From: Annona cherimola
Lineage: Eukaryota; Streptophyta; Magnoliopsida; Magnoliales; Annonaceae
Assembly (NCBI GenBank): GCA_030490835.1
Contig: CM059972.1
Coordinates: 37,303,452-37,367,451 of the forward strand
Length of the DNA stretch: 64,000 bases
Direction: 5' to 3'
Below the pieces are notes generated by a model. It ran no database searches, was not told the DNA's origin, and saw only the letters and a program-made list of their open reading frames with translations. Positions 47,896-60,286 of the stretch are shown here, one piece after another; within the stretch, counting starts at the first letter, position 1; each line of letters opens with the position of its first letter. The position numbers and the translations under genes were made by a program.

Positions 47896-48711
47896 AGGAT
47901 GGTTCTAAGAAAGGATCTAGCTAAGATGAAATGTTTAAGATTCTGCCTTTGAGTGGGAGTGAGCAATAGGAACGACGAATGTCTGATTTATCAGACTAGT
48001 GTTCAAGTGTGACATCATCTACGAAAATTCAGGTAAAGAACCCAACACTCTGACAAAAATTTCTTTCAAAATATATCTTTAATTTTTTAAAATAGTCTAC
48101 TTCTTTGATTTTGTCCTTGGTTCAAATTTAGAAGAACAAAAGAAACATGTTTTCAAAAAGCTGTATAGCTGTACCTTGGTAATGAGAAGGTTGGTATCAT
48201 ATGGTAATATCATTTTTCTTTTATTGTCCATCATTCATAGAGGCTTCACAGCTTAACACTTGAACAAATATTAGATTTGGCACGTTAACAGAAGCATTTC
48301 AGAAAGTTTGCTTGTTCTTCCTCTGACAAAGAGGTCAAATTTTAGATTATGGAAATTTCAATTTATCTTTTGTCATTTTTTATGTTTATTATAAACCTGG
48401 TTTGTATCATGTTATTCATTTATGCAGCTAAACACACTAACAGTGGAGCAAGATATCTACAATCTTCGAAGAAAATGTGAAGAAAAGGACGCCACCATTA
48501 AGGAATTGACTGATATTGTCCGTGCTTCTGATATTGCAGGGTCCAAGGCACTTATTCTTTTGTCTATTATTATTTCTCAAGAAATATGCTTTATTTGATA
48601 TTCAAACCCTTTGTATGGTTGCAAGGAATTCAGAGTTGGAGGGCATTATCAAGAGACAAAATTTGATAATTTCAAAGCTTAAGAAGGATATGATGGTACT
48701 AGAACAGAAGG
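47896..48711 (+). pseudogene. Pseudogene of a plant coiled-coil protein (several exons)
   Basis: Exon-like segments with intact splice signals. 47896-48031 (after TTTTTCAG, before GTAAAG) reads KDGSKKGSS, DEMFKILPLSGSE, ERRMSDLSD and CSSVTSSTKIQ with three in-frame stops. 48429-48545 (after TTTATGCAG) reads LNTLTVEQDIYNLRRKCEEKDATIKELTDIV in pieces. 48630-48711 reads NSELEGIIKRQNLIISKLKKDMMVLEQK. The heptad-rich, charged helices and the order resemble plant coiled-coil proteins of unknown function. Stops in the first exon make it a pseudogene; other exons were not identified. Confidence 0.6.
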
Positions 48712-51110
48712 TACAACACATTTTGAATCAAGCATCTGAATTTTTCCATTTAACTAAGATCTCATAAGATGACTTTCAAGTCCCAACTAAGTCTGGTCAT
48801 TCAACAATTGAATTTGAAGGTGCTTACTCTCAAGTCCCAACTAAGTTTGGCCATTCAACAACCGAATTTGAAACTTTTAGATTATAATTAAAGAAAGCAT
48901 CAATCTTCATTAGTTTTTTTGAGGCACTTTTCTGGCCACATTATAAACCTTCACAATGAAATATATAGAATATAGATGAGCAATCTGTAAGTGGTGGAGC
49001 AAGAATAGAACAATGGTTATAGGCAGCCTGCCAGTATTTCATTCTTTTGGTTACATAGTAGTTGTATGGAAAGTGGCAGAAGAGAAATGGACTGAAAAGT
49101 TATGTTATTTTACCTCTCTTGTTGAATGAACTAGCATAATTTGGGGGGTGGGAAAATTTTAAAATTTGCAATGGAAGGGATTTACCAAGAGAAGCAACGT
49201 GACTTGATTGAGTGGGAAGAGGTTTGCAGACAAATAGTTCTCTAAGAATAAAATAGTTTTGGCGATTTGGGTAGAAAGAGACAAACATGTTATAGGGTTA
49301 TTGGAATGTTTTTGTTGTGGAGTAGAGACTGTTTACCCAATTACCCAAACTACCTTGTAGAAGTAGCTGCAGTGTACATAGATTTTGGAATTTGAATGAC
49401 AATGCTCAAGATCTTTACGGTTATACGTACCTTTGTTTTTGTGACTGATGTCACAATTAATTAAATAGCTAAGTCTCTTCCAACTAATTTTTTCAACTGC
49501 AGAAATCACATTCCTCACATAATAATTTATCACAAGTTTTATCCATCATTAAATCACCAGTCAATTGTATTTTCCCTTGCTAAAACTTCTTTTGTTCTAT
49601 TAATCCTGCTTGTTCACCTTCCAACACCATAACAACTCGCTTTTCACCGGAGGGTTCTAAGTTTCTGTTGCACTTTGGTCAGACCATCTAGGTTTTGCTG
49701 CTAAATGTTTAGTTTTATGCAATTCTTCTGTTTCTAAGCTTGTCTTAGTCCTCCTCTACTGTTTCCGGTCTCCATATCTTCCCTTTACTTTGTGAAGTTT
49801 GTGGGCATTTCTGCCAGATAAATCATTGATCTTGTTACTCATGATTCTCCTACTCATCTATGATGATCACCCAAAACCTTAGTAGCACTTCACCAACCCA
49901 GCTCCATTTCAATGTGTGACATAGGATCTTTGCCATCTGAAGGTATACATCCACGCCTACATATTCAATGAACTGGTTTATTTCTTAGTATGAACATCAC
50001 TGGGTTTCCTAGGTTTCTTTTTTTACTACAAAATTTCATGTGCAGATCCTGGCCCTTTTAGTCCATAACGTTAACCCTTTGAATCACTGTTTTGAACTTG
50101 CAAATTTCAATTCTGATTTAGGTATCAGCTGCTATGTCTAATTGCAAGTTGATTGAATTGACTTCTTGCAACTTGAAATGGTGGAAAAAGCTTCAAGCTT
50201 CTATAAAATGTGCAAAGTGAATCATGTAGTACTTTTTTTTATCATAATCTCAAAGCATTAATGAATTCTCACTGTAAAAAGTAAATAAACAAATAATAAA
50301 ATTAATATTTTTAAGACCTTGTTTTTGCTTGCTCAGATACAAAAGATATCTTAGTTATAAAACTGAAATTACATTTTATTTATGTAGAAAATGGTTGCCA
50401 TATTTTGGACCAACATGGAATCAGTCAATGCTTGGACTTGTGTATATGTATGTTAGGCTTTTGCAGCTCAACCTCAAGTGTTACATTTTAGCTTATACAA
50501 TGCACATTATCATGTGACGCAGGGCCCACTTTCAACAAGCTTTCCAATTGAGAACAGGCTGACATCAATGACAATGAGGGCGCTGAAGAACCATCTGCAC
50601 TTATTTTTTGTTTTATGTTTTTGATTCAAACATAGAGTCATTTACAAGATTCTTGACTAATTTGTAAGTTGCAACTCTTAAGTGGGTCCATATGAAGGGA
50701 AAAGGACAGGGTCCAGTTTGACTATCTACAGTTTGGAACTTAACCTTAGAATCTTATGAAGTAACTGGTGATATATATCACTTGTTTCTTCAAGTTCCTG
50801 GACACTTGTGCAGTGACTGAAGTTATGAAATTTTTCGCAGAGTTATTTCTCTAAACAAGAGTCATTTGGGTCATTGTTCTTAACAAGTCCACTAAGGTGG
50901 ACCTTTTGTTGCAATCACAGAATTTCCAGCCATGTCAGACTTGTAATAGAAAACAAACAATCCCATAAGTAGAATTATCAACTAGAACTAAGGTGGACCT
51001 AGTGAGGTGTTTTTGTATGCAGTTTAAATCCAAAGGAACTTTCGGTGTAGAAACCAAAAAAGGAGAGTTAAGAGGGGTATATCCAATAGAGACAATCAAA
51101 TGTTGACAGG
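48712..51110. other. Intergenic sequence with a small tandem duplication
   Basis: No supported gene. A 50-bp tandem duplication (CAAGTCCCAACTAAGT, then CATTCAACAA.CGAATTTGAA) lies at 48778-48873. An exon-like segment after GACGCAG at 50522 has stops and no recognisable domain. Confidence 0.5.
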
Positions 51111-51117
51111 CCCCCTC

Positions 51118-51420
51118 ACAAGAGTAGAAGTATTAAGGGTTGGGGAAGACATACGCCTAGGAAAATCACCAGGAGCAGATGGACTATTTGCTGATTTCTA
51201 TGAACAATAATGGGACATTGTGGGAGAAGCATTCTTCAAAGCACGCAAAAACTTTTTAGAGGCAAAATCTCAACAGGAAATGGAGAGAGATGAGGAAATT
51301 AATCATACAAAGGTTGTTCTAATCCCCAAAATGCAAGGTGCAAACAAGCTATCATAGTTTAGGCGAATCAGTGTATGTAACGTTAGGTACAAGATCATTG
51401 CAAAGCACATAGGCTAATCG
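51118..51420 (+). pseudogene. LINE (non-LTR retrotransposon) reverse transcriptase fragment
   Basis: One frame gives GKSPGADGLFADFYEQ, a stop, WDIVGEAFF, then INHTKVVLIPKMQGA, a stop, and FRRISVCNVRYKIIAKHIG. These are the finger/palm motifs of plant LINE RT (KAPGPDG...LIPK...FRPIS.CNV.YKIIAK). Three in-frame stops; 5' truncated and lacking the YADD box, so dead. Confidence 0.85.
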
Positions 51421-52574
51421 GCTCAAAAGTAACTGCTAAATAAGTCTAGAGGTTATATAAGCTCAACATGAGTGAGGAAAAAGAGTTCAGATGCAACTAA
51501 AGGAACACAAGAATCAATGGCTGAAGGGCTTACATAGACTACTGTCATGAGAATTGTCTTTATTAGTTAGATAAAATAATCATCATTGAGAAAAGAAGTG
51601 GAGCATCAAAGGAGAAAAAAAACTTAACTCAAATTGTTGGATAATGGCTTAGGAGTACCATATGCCTCGACAGATCTGATCACATTAATCTCATACAAGT
51701 ATTCTATGGATTAAGCTCTTTTGATCCGAATTTATGGATAGAAAAAGCCATTTCCAGAAAAGGATCTGGCGTGTAGATGATGGGAAATCGTTGACAAAGA
51801 GCAAAAAGCATACTGTGGTGTAAAAGCCGATAGCTAATCAGCGGTCAGCCACGAAACCCATTCAACACATTCCTCTCACGCAAATGATCAAACAGGGTGT
51901 GGCGCCCCGAACCGAGACGTCACTTCCTTACCTCAAGATCTATCGATTGGTAAATGTGAATCAGGATTGTTGCCCTGAACACGCGGCGGGTTTTTAATTG
52001 GAATATGTCCAGAATTTTTTTCGATTATTCATCTGTCATCATTCATAATCTTGACATGACAATCATCATACATTGCGACATTTCACTTATAATAAAAATC
52101 ATCATTTCATTCATAGCACCTTTATATGCCTGTCGTTATACACTGAATCATTGTATAAATCATACTTTCATACATTCAGTCATTAATTCACATGGAACTT
52201 AGAACTCTAGCTAAGTTCGGATATACATAAACACCTAGTATCTTTTCATGCCTTCCTGCCGTGAAAGTTTTCTTAACTTAGGCATCACAATTTACATCCA
52301 TACATTCAACCATTGAATCATTTTTAGAACTTAATATTCTCATTAAGTTCACATACACATTAGCTTACCTTAGCATATTTATGCTTTTTCATTCCTCATA
52401 GCCTTCAAGGCTATCATCATGTACCTTCTTCCATGTTTGAGGTTCGCAACCTTCTGAGTCTCCTCAGTACCTGTCTAAGGGTTTGGAAAACAAAACGTGA
52501 GTGACAACTCAGTAAGCAAGCATTTTAGGGCAAGGCTTCTTTAAAACCTTTTTATAAACATCGGGAATACCTTG

Positions 52575-53190
52575 TTCCATAAGGACATGTATATGTCCTA
52601 ACAAAATCATCGTGAAATTCCATATTCTTGAGGACAATTCTATGTCCTTGAACGTTTTCATAAAGCATTCATTCTTAACATCATTTACAAGCCACGCTTG
52701 GGCTTGTTTTGGCAAAACATATACATTTTACCTTTTATGATGAGTTCCCTTAAATCTTATATGAACATTTTTAATGTTCATAGCCATTACATGAAATCAT
52801 TCGGTTGCCAGTGGACATTTTCCGTCCAAAACCACATAAATGCTTAGGCAATGGAGACATCTCATGTCTCAAAACATCATTAACATAAACCATCATAAAA
52901 TTCTTTAGCCAAGAGACATTTTATGTCTCAAAACATCATTAACATAAGCCCTCATAAAATCCTTTAGCCAAGAGACATTTCATGTCTCAAAACATCATTC
53001 ATATAAGCCATCATAAAATCAAGAGACATTTCATGTCTCAAAACATCATTCGCATAAGCCATCATAAAATCAAGAGACATTTCATGTCTCAAAACATCAT
53101 TTACATAACCTTATTGGCAATGGACATTCATATGTCCTTAAACATCAATCACATAAGCCTTTCTCGGCAAAGGACATTCTTATGTCCAAA
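52575..53190 (-). repeat. Array of about ten GGACAT-type dyads in long LTR copy 5
   Basis: Stems near 52577, 52632, 52815, 52855, 52914, 52973, 53024, 53076, 53122 and 53172. Many are perfect 7-bp stems (GAGACAT/ATGTCTC with a 3-base loop; AGGACAT/ATGTCCT). The AGACAT/ATGTCT type here replaces GGACAT/ATGTCC by paired changes in both arms. Spacing is about 50-65 bp, except the wider gap before 52815. Confidence 0.75.
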
Positions 53191-53715
53191 AACATTCTTT
53201 ATTTAGGCTCTCTTACAAATGAACATAAATCCTTTTCATAATTCCCCGTCTTGGGGCTTGTTTATAGCAAACAAGGAAAACCAAATACGTAAACCATTTT
53301 CATGAATGCATTTGCATAAACACATTTCCTTTAATTCTTGTTATTTACACTTTTGTGTAAAATACCCTTTCTTTTAGGGTAACCATTTCATAAAAATCCC
53401 TTTAGGATACTTTCATAAAATCATATTTTCATGACCCAATCTTTGGGCTTTTCAGAATTAAAACATAAGCAAATGCATTTCTCTCCATCCAGTAGTGACA
53501 CTTAGCAAGTGATCATGCTACCTTTTGGAAGAGAATCCTTAACAGCACGCTAGCCAGGCGGCTGTTCACTTATCCTGCTCCCATCTCAGGGAGGGCGCCG
53601 CTGGCACTCCTGCCATCCCTTAGCGACTTGACCTTATGTAGAGTGGGCCCCGATCATCCCAACCGTGCTCTATAACCAGCCTATTCCTTGTACCGGTGCA
53701 CCGTACGTTATCCTG

Positions 53716-53877
53716 ACGAACCGCAGTCCGTTTTGGTTTGAAGAACCACAGGCCGCAACCCATGTTCTTTTAAACCGGGATCACAGACCGCAGCCTGCAT
53801 CCATATGCACAAAATCTTAGACCGAAGTCTATATTTTACAATTATTTTCAAAAACACATCACAGACCGCAGTCTGTG
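53716..53877 (-). repeat. Array of UNCG-type hairpins in long LTR copy 5
   Basis: Read on the minus strand: 53731-53716 (loop UGCG), 53799-53782 (UGCG; three wobble pairs), 53831-53818 (UUCG), 53877-53860 (UGCG; perfect 7-bp stem). A degenerate unit lies near 53743-53760. A·C mismatches on the plus strand become G·U wobbles on the minus strand, so only the minus-strand RNA forms full stems. Confidence 0.75.
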
Positions 53878-56800
53878 TCAACTCGTAAGCGAGCGCACCC
53901 ACTTTAACAAGTTGTTATTTGAAATCCAGTTTTAGGATGACCTTCCTTAAATTCCTTTAGAAAAGTTTTGAGTAAAGTATTTTGATAAACATTTGAAACC
54001 TTTGAGAACCCATACATCTTAAAATCCTTTTAATCAAAAGAATTTCAAATCCTTTGGATTTTCATAAATAAAACATATTTTTCTCTAATATTTTCTTGGT
54101 TTCTATTTCAGGACCTTTTGTTTACAAAAGTTATGCAATTATGCTATCCCCTTGTCCATAACCTAAAAATTAAATAATTGTCCACATATCAATCTTTTTC
54201 ACATAGAGGAAAATTGCATAGTCTTTTGCATGCCATCAAGCAACCTGAAATTAAACCATTTTATGAAATCAATCATAGGAGGTTGGTCATCCATAAATCC
54301 CTTTCAACACATCCGTAGAAACATTTTTCCAACATTTTCAACATAGATTTCCTTATCCAAAGAAAACCAAAACTGTTCAAATATCATTTCAAAACATGTG
54401 GACTATGTCCAAAACGTAATTTAATATTGAATTATCTTGACCTAGTAAAACAAATCTTTTTCATCATTGTTTATTGCGAGTTATTGTAGAAATAACTCAA
54501 AAATCATTTACCAAACATATTTTGTGAAAAAGGATAAAATTCTCTTTTTCTTATAAAATGATGTTGAACAATATCATATAGAACTTGCTTCCTCAAAAGC
54601 AAATTCTTAAAACCATCGATATCAAACATGAAATCCTTAAAACATTAGCATAGAGAACTTGCTTACTCTTAAGCAAAATTTCTCAATTCCATTAGCATGA
54701 AGCATTCCCATCCTTGGCAACACTTAGGATAAATTATTTATCTTAAGAAGTGTCGCTTGCTTCCCATGAAGCAAACCTTAAGACTTTTCATTAAAGTCAT
54801 CATTTTTCAAAACTTACGGCTTTGCATTAAAGCCGTCATATTCAAAACTTGTGCTTGCCCATTCGTAAAAACATAAGCATAAACATAGACATTTCAATCA
54901 TATCAATCACATAGAAAGAAAATGCATTTTAGAAAGTTTGCTTGCTTACCTGAGATCGCCATAATCCCTTTTCCTTCCATTCTTTTCCTTGCCTACATGA
55001 ACATAATATGGTTTTTCATATATTTCTTGTCATTGCATTCCATTTAGTTTTCCAACCCATTTTCATTAACATATATCCTTCATTTGTCTTCTGAAGTCAT
55101 TAAACGTAAATAACACATTTTTATGCATTTCATTGGCTAACACATAACATATATAACCCCTTAAATAGGGTATCCATTCAATCATACAAAATTCATACAT
55201 TGGTGCCCGTTCCGAGCGCCCGTTATGACCTTAGGCTTCATTACATAATTCCAAAACTGGAAATTAACCTCGTGAAGTGCTAAACAGATATATATTCATG
55301 AAATATATCATATTTTCATGCATTTTTTGCATAAAATCATTTTTTCATAAGTCATTCATCACCCTTACATATCTATTCCTTCACATATGCCCATTTAGCA
55401 CTTAACCATGATGCATTTCTTAAAATTTCTTAACTAAGAAATTTAACCCATTTTCCAGCGGGTTAATTACCCTTTAATACCACTTTACTTAAGGTATTTT
55501 TATGAGGTTTAAATCCATTTTCCATAGGTTTCCAAAACAGTTAGTTTGGAACCCACTTTTAACCCGTTTAACATGTCCTTTGACACATAACCTTAGGTCA
55601 TTATATAATTCGAAATTTCAGCATATAATTGCACTTTTATTGATCCATATTTAATGATTTAACACATAAATAAATTTGGATCATTTATACATAGGTTTCA
55701 TATTTCTTTTTGATTTCTTTCTCAAAATAACCACATATGCTGAAATCAGGCGTGCTGAAATCTTAAAATCTTGAATTAATATCAAATCAAGTATTTTTTA
55801 TCTGAAATTTCTAAAATAACTTAATAACTTCATCAATTAACTTTCATGAAATTTTCAGCACGAAATATTAACATTACATATTTATTTGGGGATTTTTACC
55901 TTGATGAACAGTAAACTCCATTTCCAGTCAGCCTGAATGACGTTATTTATGGGGTCTATTTACACCCATCGAAACCTCATTTTTAATTTTTTCCTGTAAT
56001 CCCAAATATTTCATGTATATCCTGTAAAATTTTCAGCCCGAAAACCCTTGTAGAAAATTATTAAAAATCATTTTCTACAGCTGATCCTGTAACCCGTTTT
56101 ACCCTGTTTGGGCTAATATTCACGGATTTTTAATTTCCAACATACATATCCTTTTAAGCTGAAAATTTGGTCGTTCCTTAATCATATCATGAGGATTGTT
56201 CTAAAAAATTTTCATGCCAAAAATAATCCATTTACTGTTCCGACCATAATTTATTTTACAACATCATATATCATTCAAAACTTCACTTTCCATCATCTAA
56301 ATCATGGAGTTTCATGCATGCAAGCTAAAACCCATTCCATATTCATTCAAATGCTTGTTGAATCATCACTTTAAAGCATGTTGAAACATCATATTTAGAA
56401 CTTTGGAGTTCAAGAACTCAAGATAACCAAATCAAATTAACCCATGTACTTACTTGGTTTGATGCTCTCCAAACCCTAATCACATGAGCTACTCTTCTCC
56501 TCTAATCTCCCATTCTTTTTCTCCTATTTTCCTTCCTCCTTGCTGGCCAGGTTGGGGACGTGAGCTGCTGTTGCTTGGGGAAGAATTTCCAGCACTTGGA
56601 AAATTTTCCAATTCTCCAACACATATGGACGTGCTTGACTTGGTGGGGCTGGATTTTCTCCAGCTGTGGGCCCCACTTTCTGGGCATTTTCCACACCATT
56701 GAATGCATCCCTATCCCCTTTATGTGCTGGTGAACTCACAGCCATATAAATCGGCATTTTACTATTTTTGAAAATTCCAAAAATCTGTTTACATCTTGAC

Positions 56801-58094
56801 CGTCCACTTGCCTCCATTGCACGTCACTTGCTGCTGCCCATTTTCCAATTTTTCTCCCATTTTTATTAACCATATTTTGAGGGTAAATTATAAACCTAAT
56901 TATCCGTTAATTCATGTATTAATTTTTTGTTTAAAAATTAATAAAAATTATTGCAGCAGCATCAAACATGGGACGTCATTTGCATACACAAGCTGTCCAT
57001 TTTTCCACCTTTCATGGGCAGCTGCAAATCACGAATTTCCTTGGATTTTTTTCACATAATTAAATGCTTATTTATACATCCCAACATGTTAGCCATATAA
57101 ACACATCATTTATAAAATAAAAATTTCTCAAAAATCCAATAATGTCATCACTTGGACGTCCATATCTCCTATGCTCTTTTTGAGCACTCATAGCTTCATT
57201 AATTATGAACATTCATTGCTGGGATTTTATTTGGATATTTGCATTTTATATTAATGCATAAAATACCTTAGAAATGGCCTGCACTTGACACCTCAAATGT
57301 CATTAAATTTATGCACTCATGCTTTGTACTCTAGCATTAAATGTAGAGTACTTTTGAGGTGCATTAGTCAACCATGCTCACCTTTTTCAATTCAGGTATT
57401 TTCCCAACATGTCATGCATAATCCAATCCATTCAAAATAAATATCTCATAATTTTATTCAACCGTTTCAAATTTCATCTCAATCCGAGTTTTCTAGCTCC
57501 CAATATAGCCGTTTAAAGTTAACGGTTGAAATGAACATATACTTAAAAAATTCATAATTCTCATTTCATCAAGAATTTTCATAATCTTTTCATTCCATAA
57601 TACCAAGCCTAATATTAACAATCTTCATTTCAAATTTCACTTGAATCCGCCTTTTAGGCGTTGAGTTATGAATTTTCTAATATTTTCCTTCACACTTGAC
57701 AATTTCCATCTTTATTTCCATAATTCATTTTAAATCATGAAAAATGATTTTTCATGATATAATTGCACACTTAAATCACAAATAATTCATTCTAAACCCA
57801 TTATCTCATTTGGGCTCAAAATGCTTAAATCACATCATTAATGCTAACCCATAACCCTAATTGCCATTATTAGCAAAAGTCATAAAATACCTTCATAATT
57901 CCATGATTCATAAATAATCATCAAATACATGTTCAATGCATACATATGGCTTACTTGGGTTAGGGTTTCACACAGGGAGAGGGCAAACAAGGAGTTACCT
58001 CTCGGGCTGTCGCAGTTGATCGTCGGTGAGCTGGCGGTTTTGCAGGTGAGCTGATAGATGGATCCGAATGCTGTCCGTCGATCTGTGAACGGAA

Positions 58095-58475
58095 TCATTT
58101 TTTCTCCCGATCAACTGCTGGTGTATGCCATCTCAGACGCCGTCGCGCATGCGTCGCAGTTACCCGTGCGGGAAGAAGCCGTCGCGATGGGCCGGGTAAT
58201 GCGTCGATCAGTATGGATTGGTGCTCGCCAAGATTAGCGACGCTGGTGGTGCTTAGGGCGTTAGGGCTTTCTGGCGCATTTCCCATAAAATTAACAATAA
58301 CTAAGCTGTCCTCCTCCATGTCCGAGGTCAACAATGGTTTCAGCCACCCGTACTGACAGCAGTAGCCCCTCCCCTCAGTTGACATGATGCGTTTTTGCAT
58401 TTTTGTACCAACCTTTGAAAAGTTTTGTTTAAACACTGGAGTTTTTAACGCTGCCAAACAACCCCATAATTTCAT
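58095..58475 (-). CDS. Unrecognised 126-residue ORF
   Basis: Minus-strand frame with a protein-like composition (Met at 58475; stretches such as YCCQYGWLKPLL and SLVIVNFMGNAPES) and a basic C-terminal end (ATHARRRLRW). No domain is recognised. The region is more GC-rich than its surroundings and lies just beyond the target duplication of long LTR copy 5. It could be the first exon of a gene, part of an unknown element, or chance. Confidence 0.25.
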   Translation of the reverse strand: MKLWGCLAALKTPVFKQNFSKVGTKMQKRIMSTEGRGYCCQYGWLKPLLTSDMEEDSLVIVNFMGNAPESPNALSTTSVANLGEHQSILIDALPGPSRRLLPARVTATHARRRLRWHTPAVDREKK

Positions 58476-58920
58476 AACATGTGACAGCTATTCCTAATTA
58501 TTTATTCACTAACATATCAATTACCTTAATTCAATAATAAATGTGAACAAGGCATAGCCCAATTGATGATGTAATAAAAATTAGGTAATAAATAGGATAA
58601 AGATTTTAATATTTTAAAATGTTATCATTAATTTTCTTATTCTCTGAAGTTCTATACAAAGATATATAATTATCATTTCTTTAATATTTTTAAATTCATT
58701 AGCTAGGCTAGTGTGAATATGTTGAATTCCCATTCTAGGCTAGTTATACAAACATATTGAAATCTCATTACATCCCAAAAGTCGCAATGCCCAAATTTAG
58801 AACCTATTTATAACCTTCCATACCACCCAAATTTCAAAAGTTGGGCAAGATGTGTAATTGAATTGGGTTATATGGGCTTGTGCCTAATCATAGCTTTAAT
58901 CCATTTAAAAAATCAACATC
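58476..58920. other. No gene seen
   Basis: AT-rich sequence between the unrecognised ORF and the LINE fragment. Confidence 0.5.
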
Positions 58921-58924
58921 ATCA

Positions 58925-59305
58925 TCATAAGCCATTTTCCACCTAGGTGGGGTCGACTGCATGGATTCTGTCGCGCAATTCTTGGCGATTTAAGACAAAA
59001 TTTTCTGTAATTTGTAATATTTTTAAATCTTATTTAATTACTTCCATCAATGTTCTTTTAGGTCTTCCTCGCATTCTCCTACCACCTTCTGCTTTGATAA
59101 ACTCTGTTTTCCTAACCGGTGCTACTTCAGGCCTCCTTTTAACATGACCAAATCATTTTAATCTATTTTCTCTCATTTTATAACAAATTGGTCTCACTTT
59201 TAAGTTTTCTCGAATTATTTTTTTCATAATTTTATCTTTTCTAGTTTTACCACTCATCAACCTTAACATTCTCATTTCCGCTACGCTCATTTTTTGTATA
59301 TGATG
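58925..59305 (-). pseudogene. LINE 3' end (C-terminal ORF2 region)
   Basis: Minus strand from 59300: SVAEMRMLRLMSGKTRKDKI, then a NLKVRPICYKMRENRLKWFGHV stretch (in pieces), RPEVAPVRKTE, RRMRGRPKRTLMEV, a stop, and RQELRDRIHAVDPT: the conserved C-terminal tail of plant LINE ORF2 ('EMRMLRWM...RLRWFGHV...RGRPK.TW.EV...RIHVADPT'). Truncated by the Sirevirus LTR at 59306. One in-frame stop. Confidence 0.85.
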
Positions 59306-60218
59306 TGTTGGAAACAATGTTCCAAACAAAACAAATTGACCAAAGCATAAGTTTTGATGATTAAACAAAGACTAATTTGAGTATATAAAGTGTACTAATG
59401 AGTTTGCCAAGTGTTTAAGGAAAACAAAGAAGTCAAGTCGATTACCAAGTCGACTTGGACTTCGACTTGGGGTGAAGTCGATACCTAAGTCGACTTCACA
59501 AGCGACTTCAAATGGCAAAAGGTGGATAGCATTGAAAATAGAAAACAAGCAAGTGAAGTCGCAGGCCAAGTCGACTCCAGGTGCGACTTAGGAAACGAAG
59601 TCGCAGACGAAGTCGACTCCAGCATCGACTTCAAGCATCCAGAGTTGAAAAAGTGGAAACGAACATAACGAAGTCGCAGGCGAAGTCGACTCCAGGTGCG
59701 ACTTGGGCGAAGTCGCAGACGAGGTCGACTCCAACTTCGACTTGAGGAGTTCAGACTTGAAGATTGAAGTTTCAAGCTTATTCCAAGGATCCATTTGGAC
59801 TTTATCAAATCCAAATAAGATGCAAAGTTCATTCTCAAATAGCAACTGAAGTTTCTTGAAGATCAAAAGCTAAGATTCATATTCAAAGTTCAAATCAAGT
59901 CTATCAAGTCCAAAGCTAATCTTCAAGCTTATTTCAAATGAAGCAATACCCAAAGTCATGAAGACCATTTTTACAAAGTTCAAGCCAGTTCAAGAAGATC
60001 AAGGTGTTTTTGCAAAAGACCACGCCAAGTCGCAACCCAAGTCGACTCCAGGATCGACTTGAGTTGAAGACTGAAGGCCAAGTTGACCCAGACTCGGACT
60101 TGGAAATCTGAAGAACTGGAGTCGCACACGAGGTCGACTCCAGGTGCGACTTGGAAGCCAAGTCGCAGGCCAAGTCGACTCCACATGCGACTTGGGTCAC
60201 AACGGTCGGAATTTATTT

Positions 60219-60262
60219 GAACGTTGGCGCATTAAATGCGCGCCACCTACCCCCTAACGTTC
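60219..60262 (+). promoter_or_regulatory. Nested inverted repeat upstream of the TATA box in the Sirevirus LTR
   Basis: Outer arms GAACGTT (60219-60225) and AACGTTC (60256-60262) enclose an inner palindrome, GCGCAT (60227-60232) with ATGCGC (60236-60241). It lies 17 bp before the TATA box. The solo LTR at 4628 keeps the outer arms (5663-5670, 5702-5709). The reverse LTR keeps parts of both near 25205-25250. Confidence 0.55.
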
Positions 60263-60278
60263 GGATTCTCTCCAAAAT

Positions 60279-60286
60279 TATAAATA
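60279..60286 (+). promoter_or_regulatory. TATA box of the Sirevirus 5' LTR
   Basis: TATAAATA about 640 bp before the end of the LTR. The other two LTRs have TATAAAAG (5725) or TATAAATA (25188-25181) at the equivalent place. Confidence 0.65.

Larger units (their letters stand above)
51898..57972 (-). mobile_element. Solo LTR of the long-LTR family (copy 5)
   Basis: TGTGGCGCCCC...TTAGGGTTTCACA with the perfect duplication CAGGG (51893-51897 and 57973-57977). 6075 bp, the longest copy. It contains the conserved block (53500-53700), a GGACAT/ATGTCC dyad array (52575-53190) and a UNCG-type hairpin array (53716-53877), both read on the minus strand. The host sequence on the two sides joins without a gap. 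Confidence 0.93.

Noticed and set aside
52982..53206. 74-codon ORF with repeated M-S-Q-N-I-I-H-I units
   Set aside because: It translates the GGACAT-type dyad array of the LTR.
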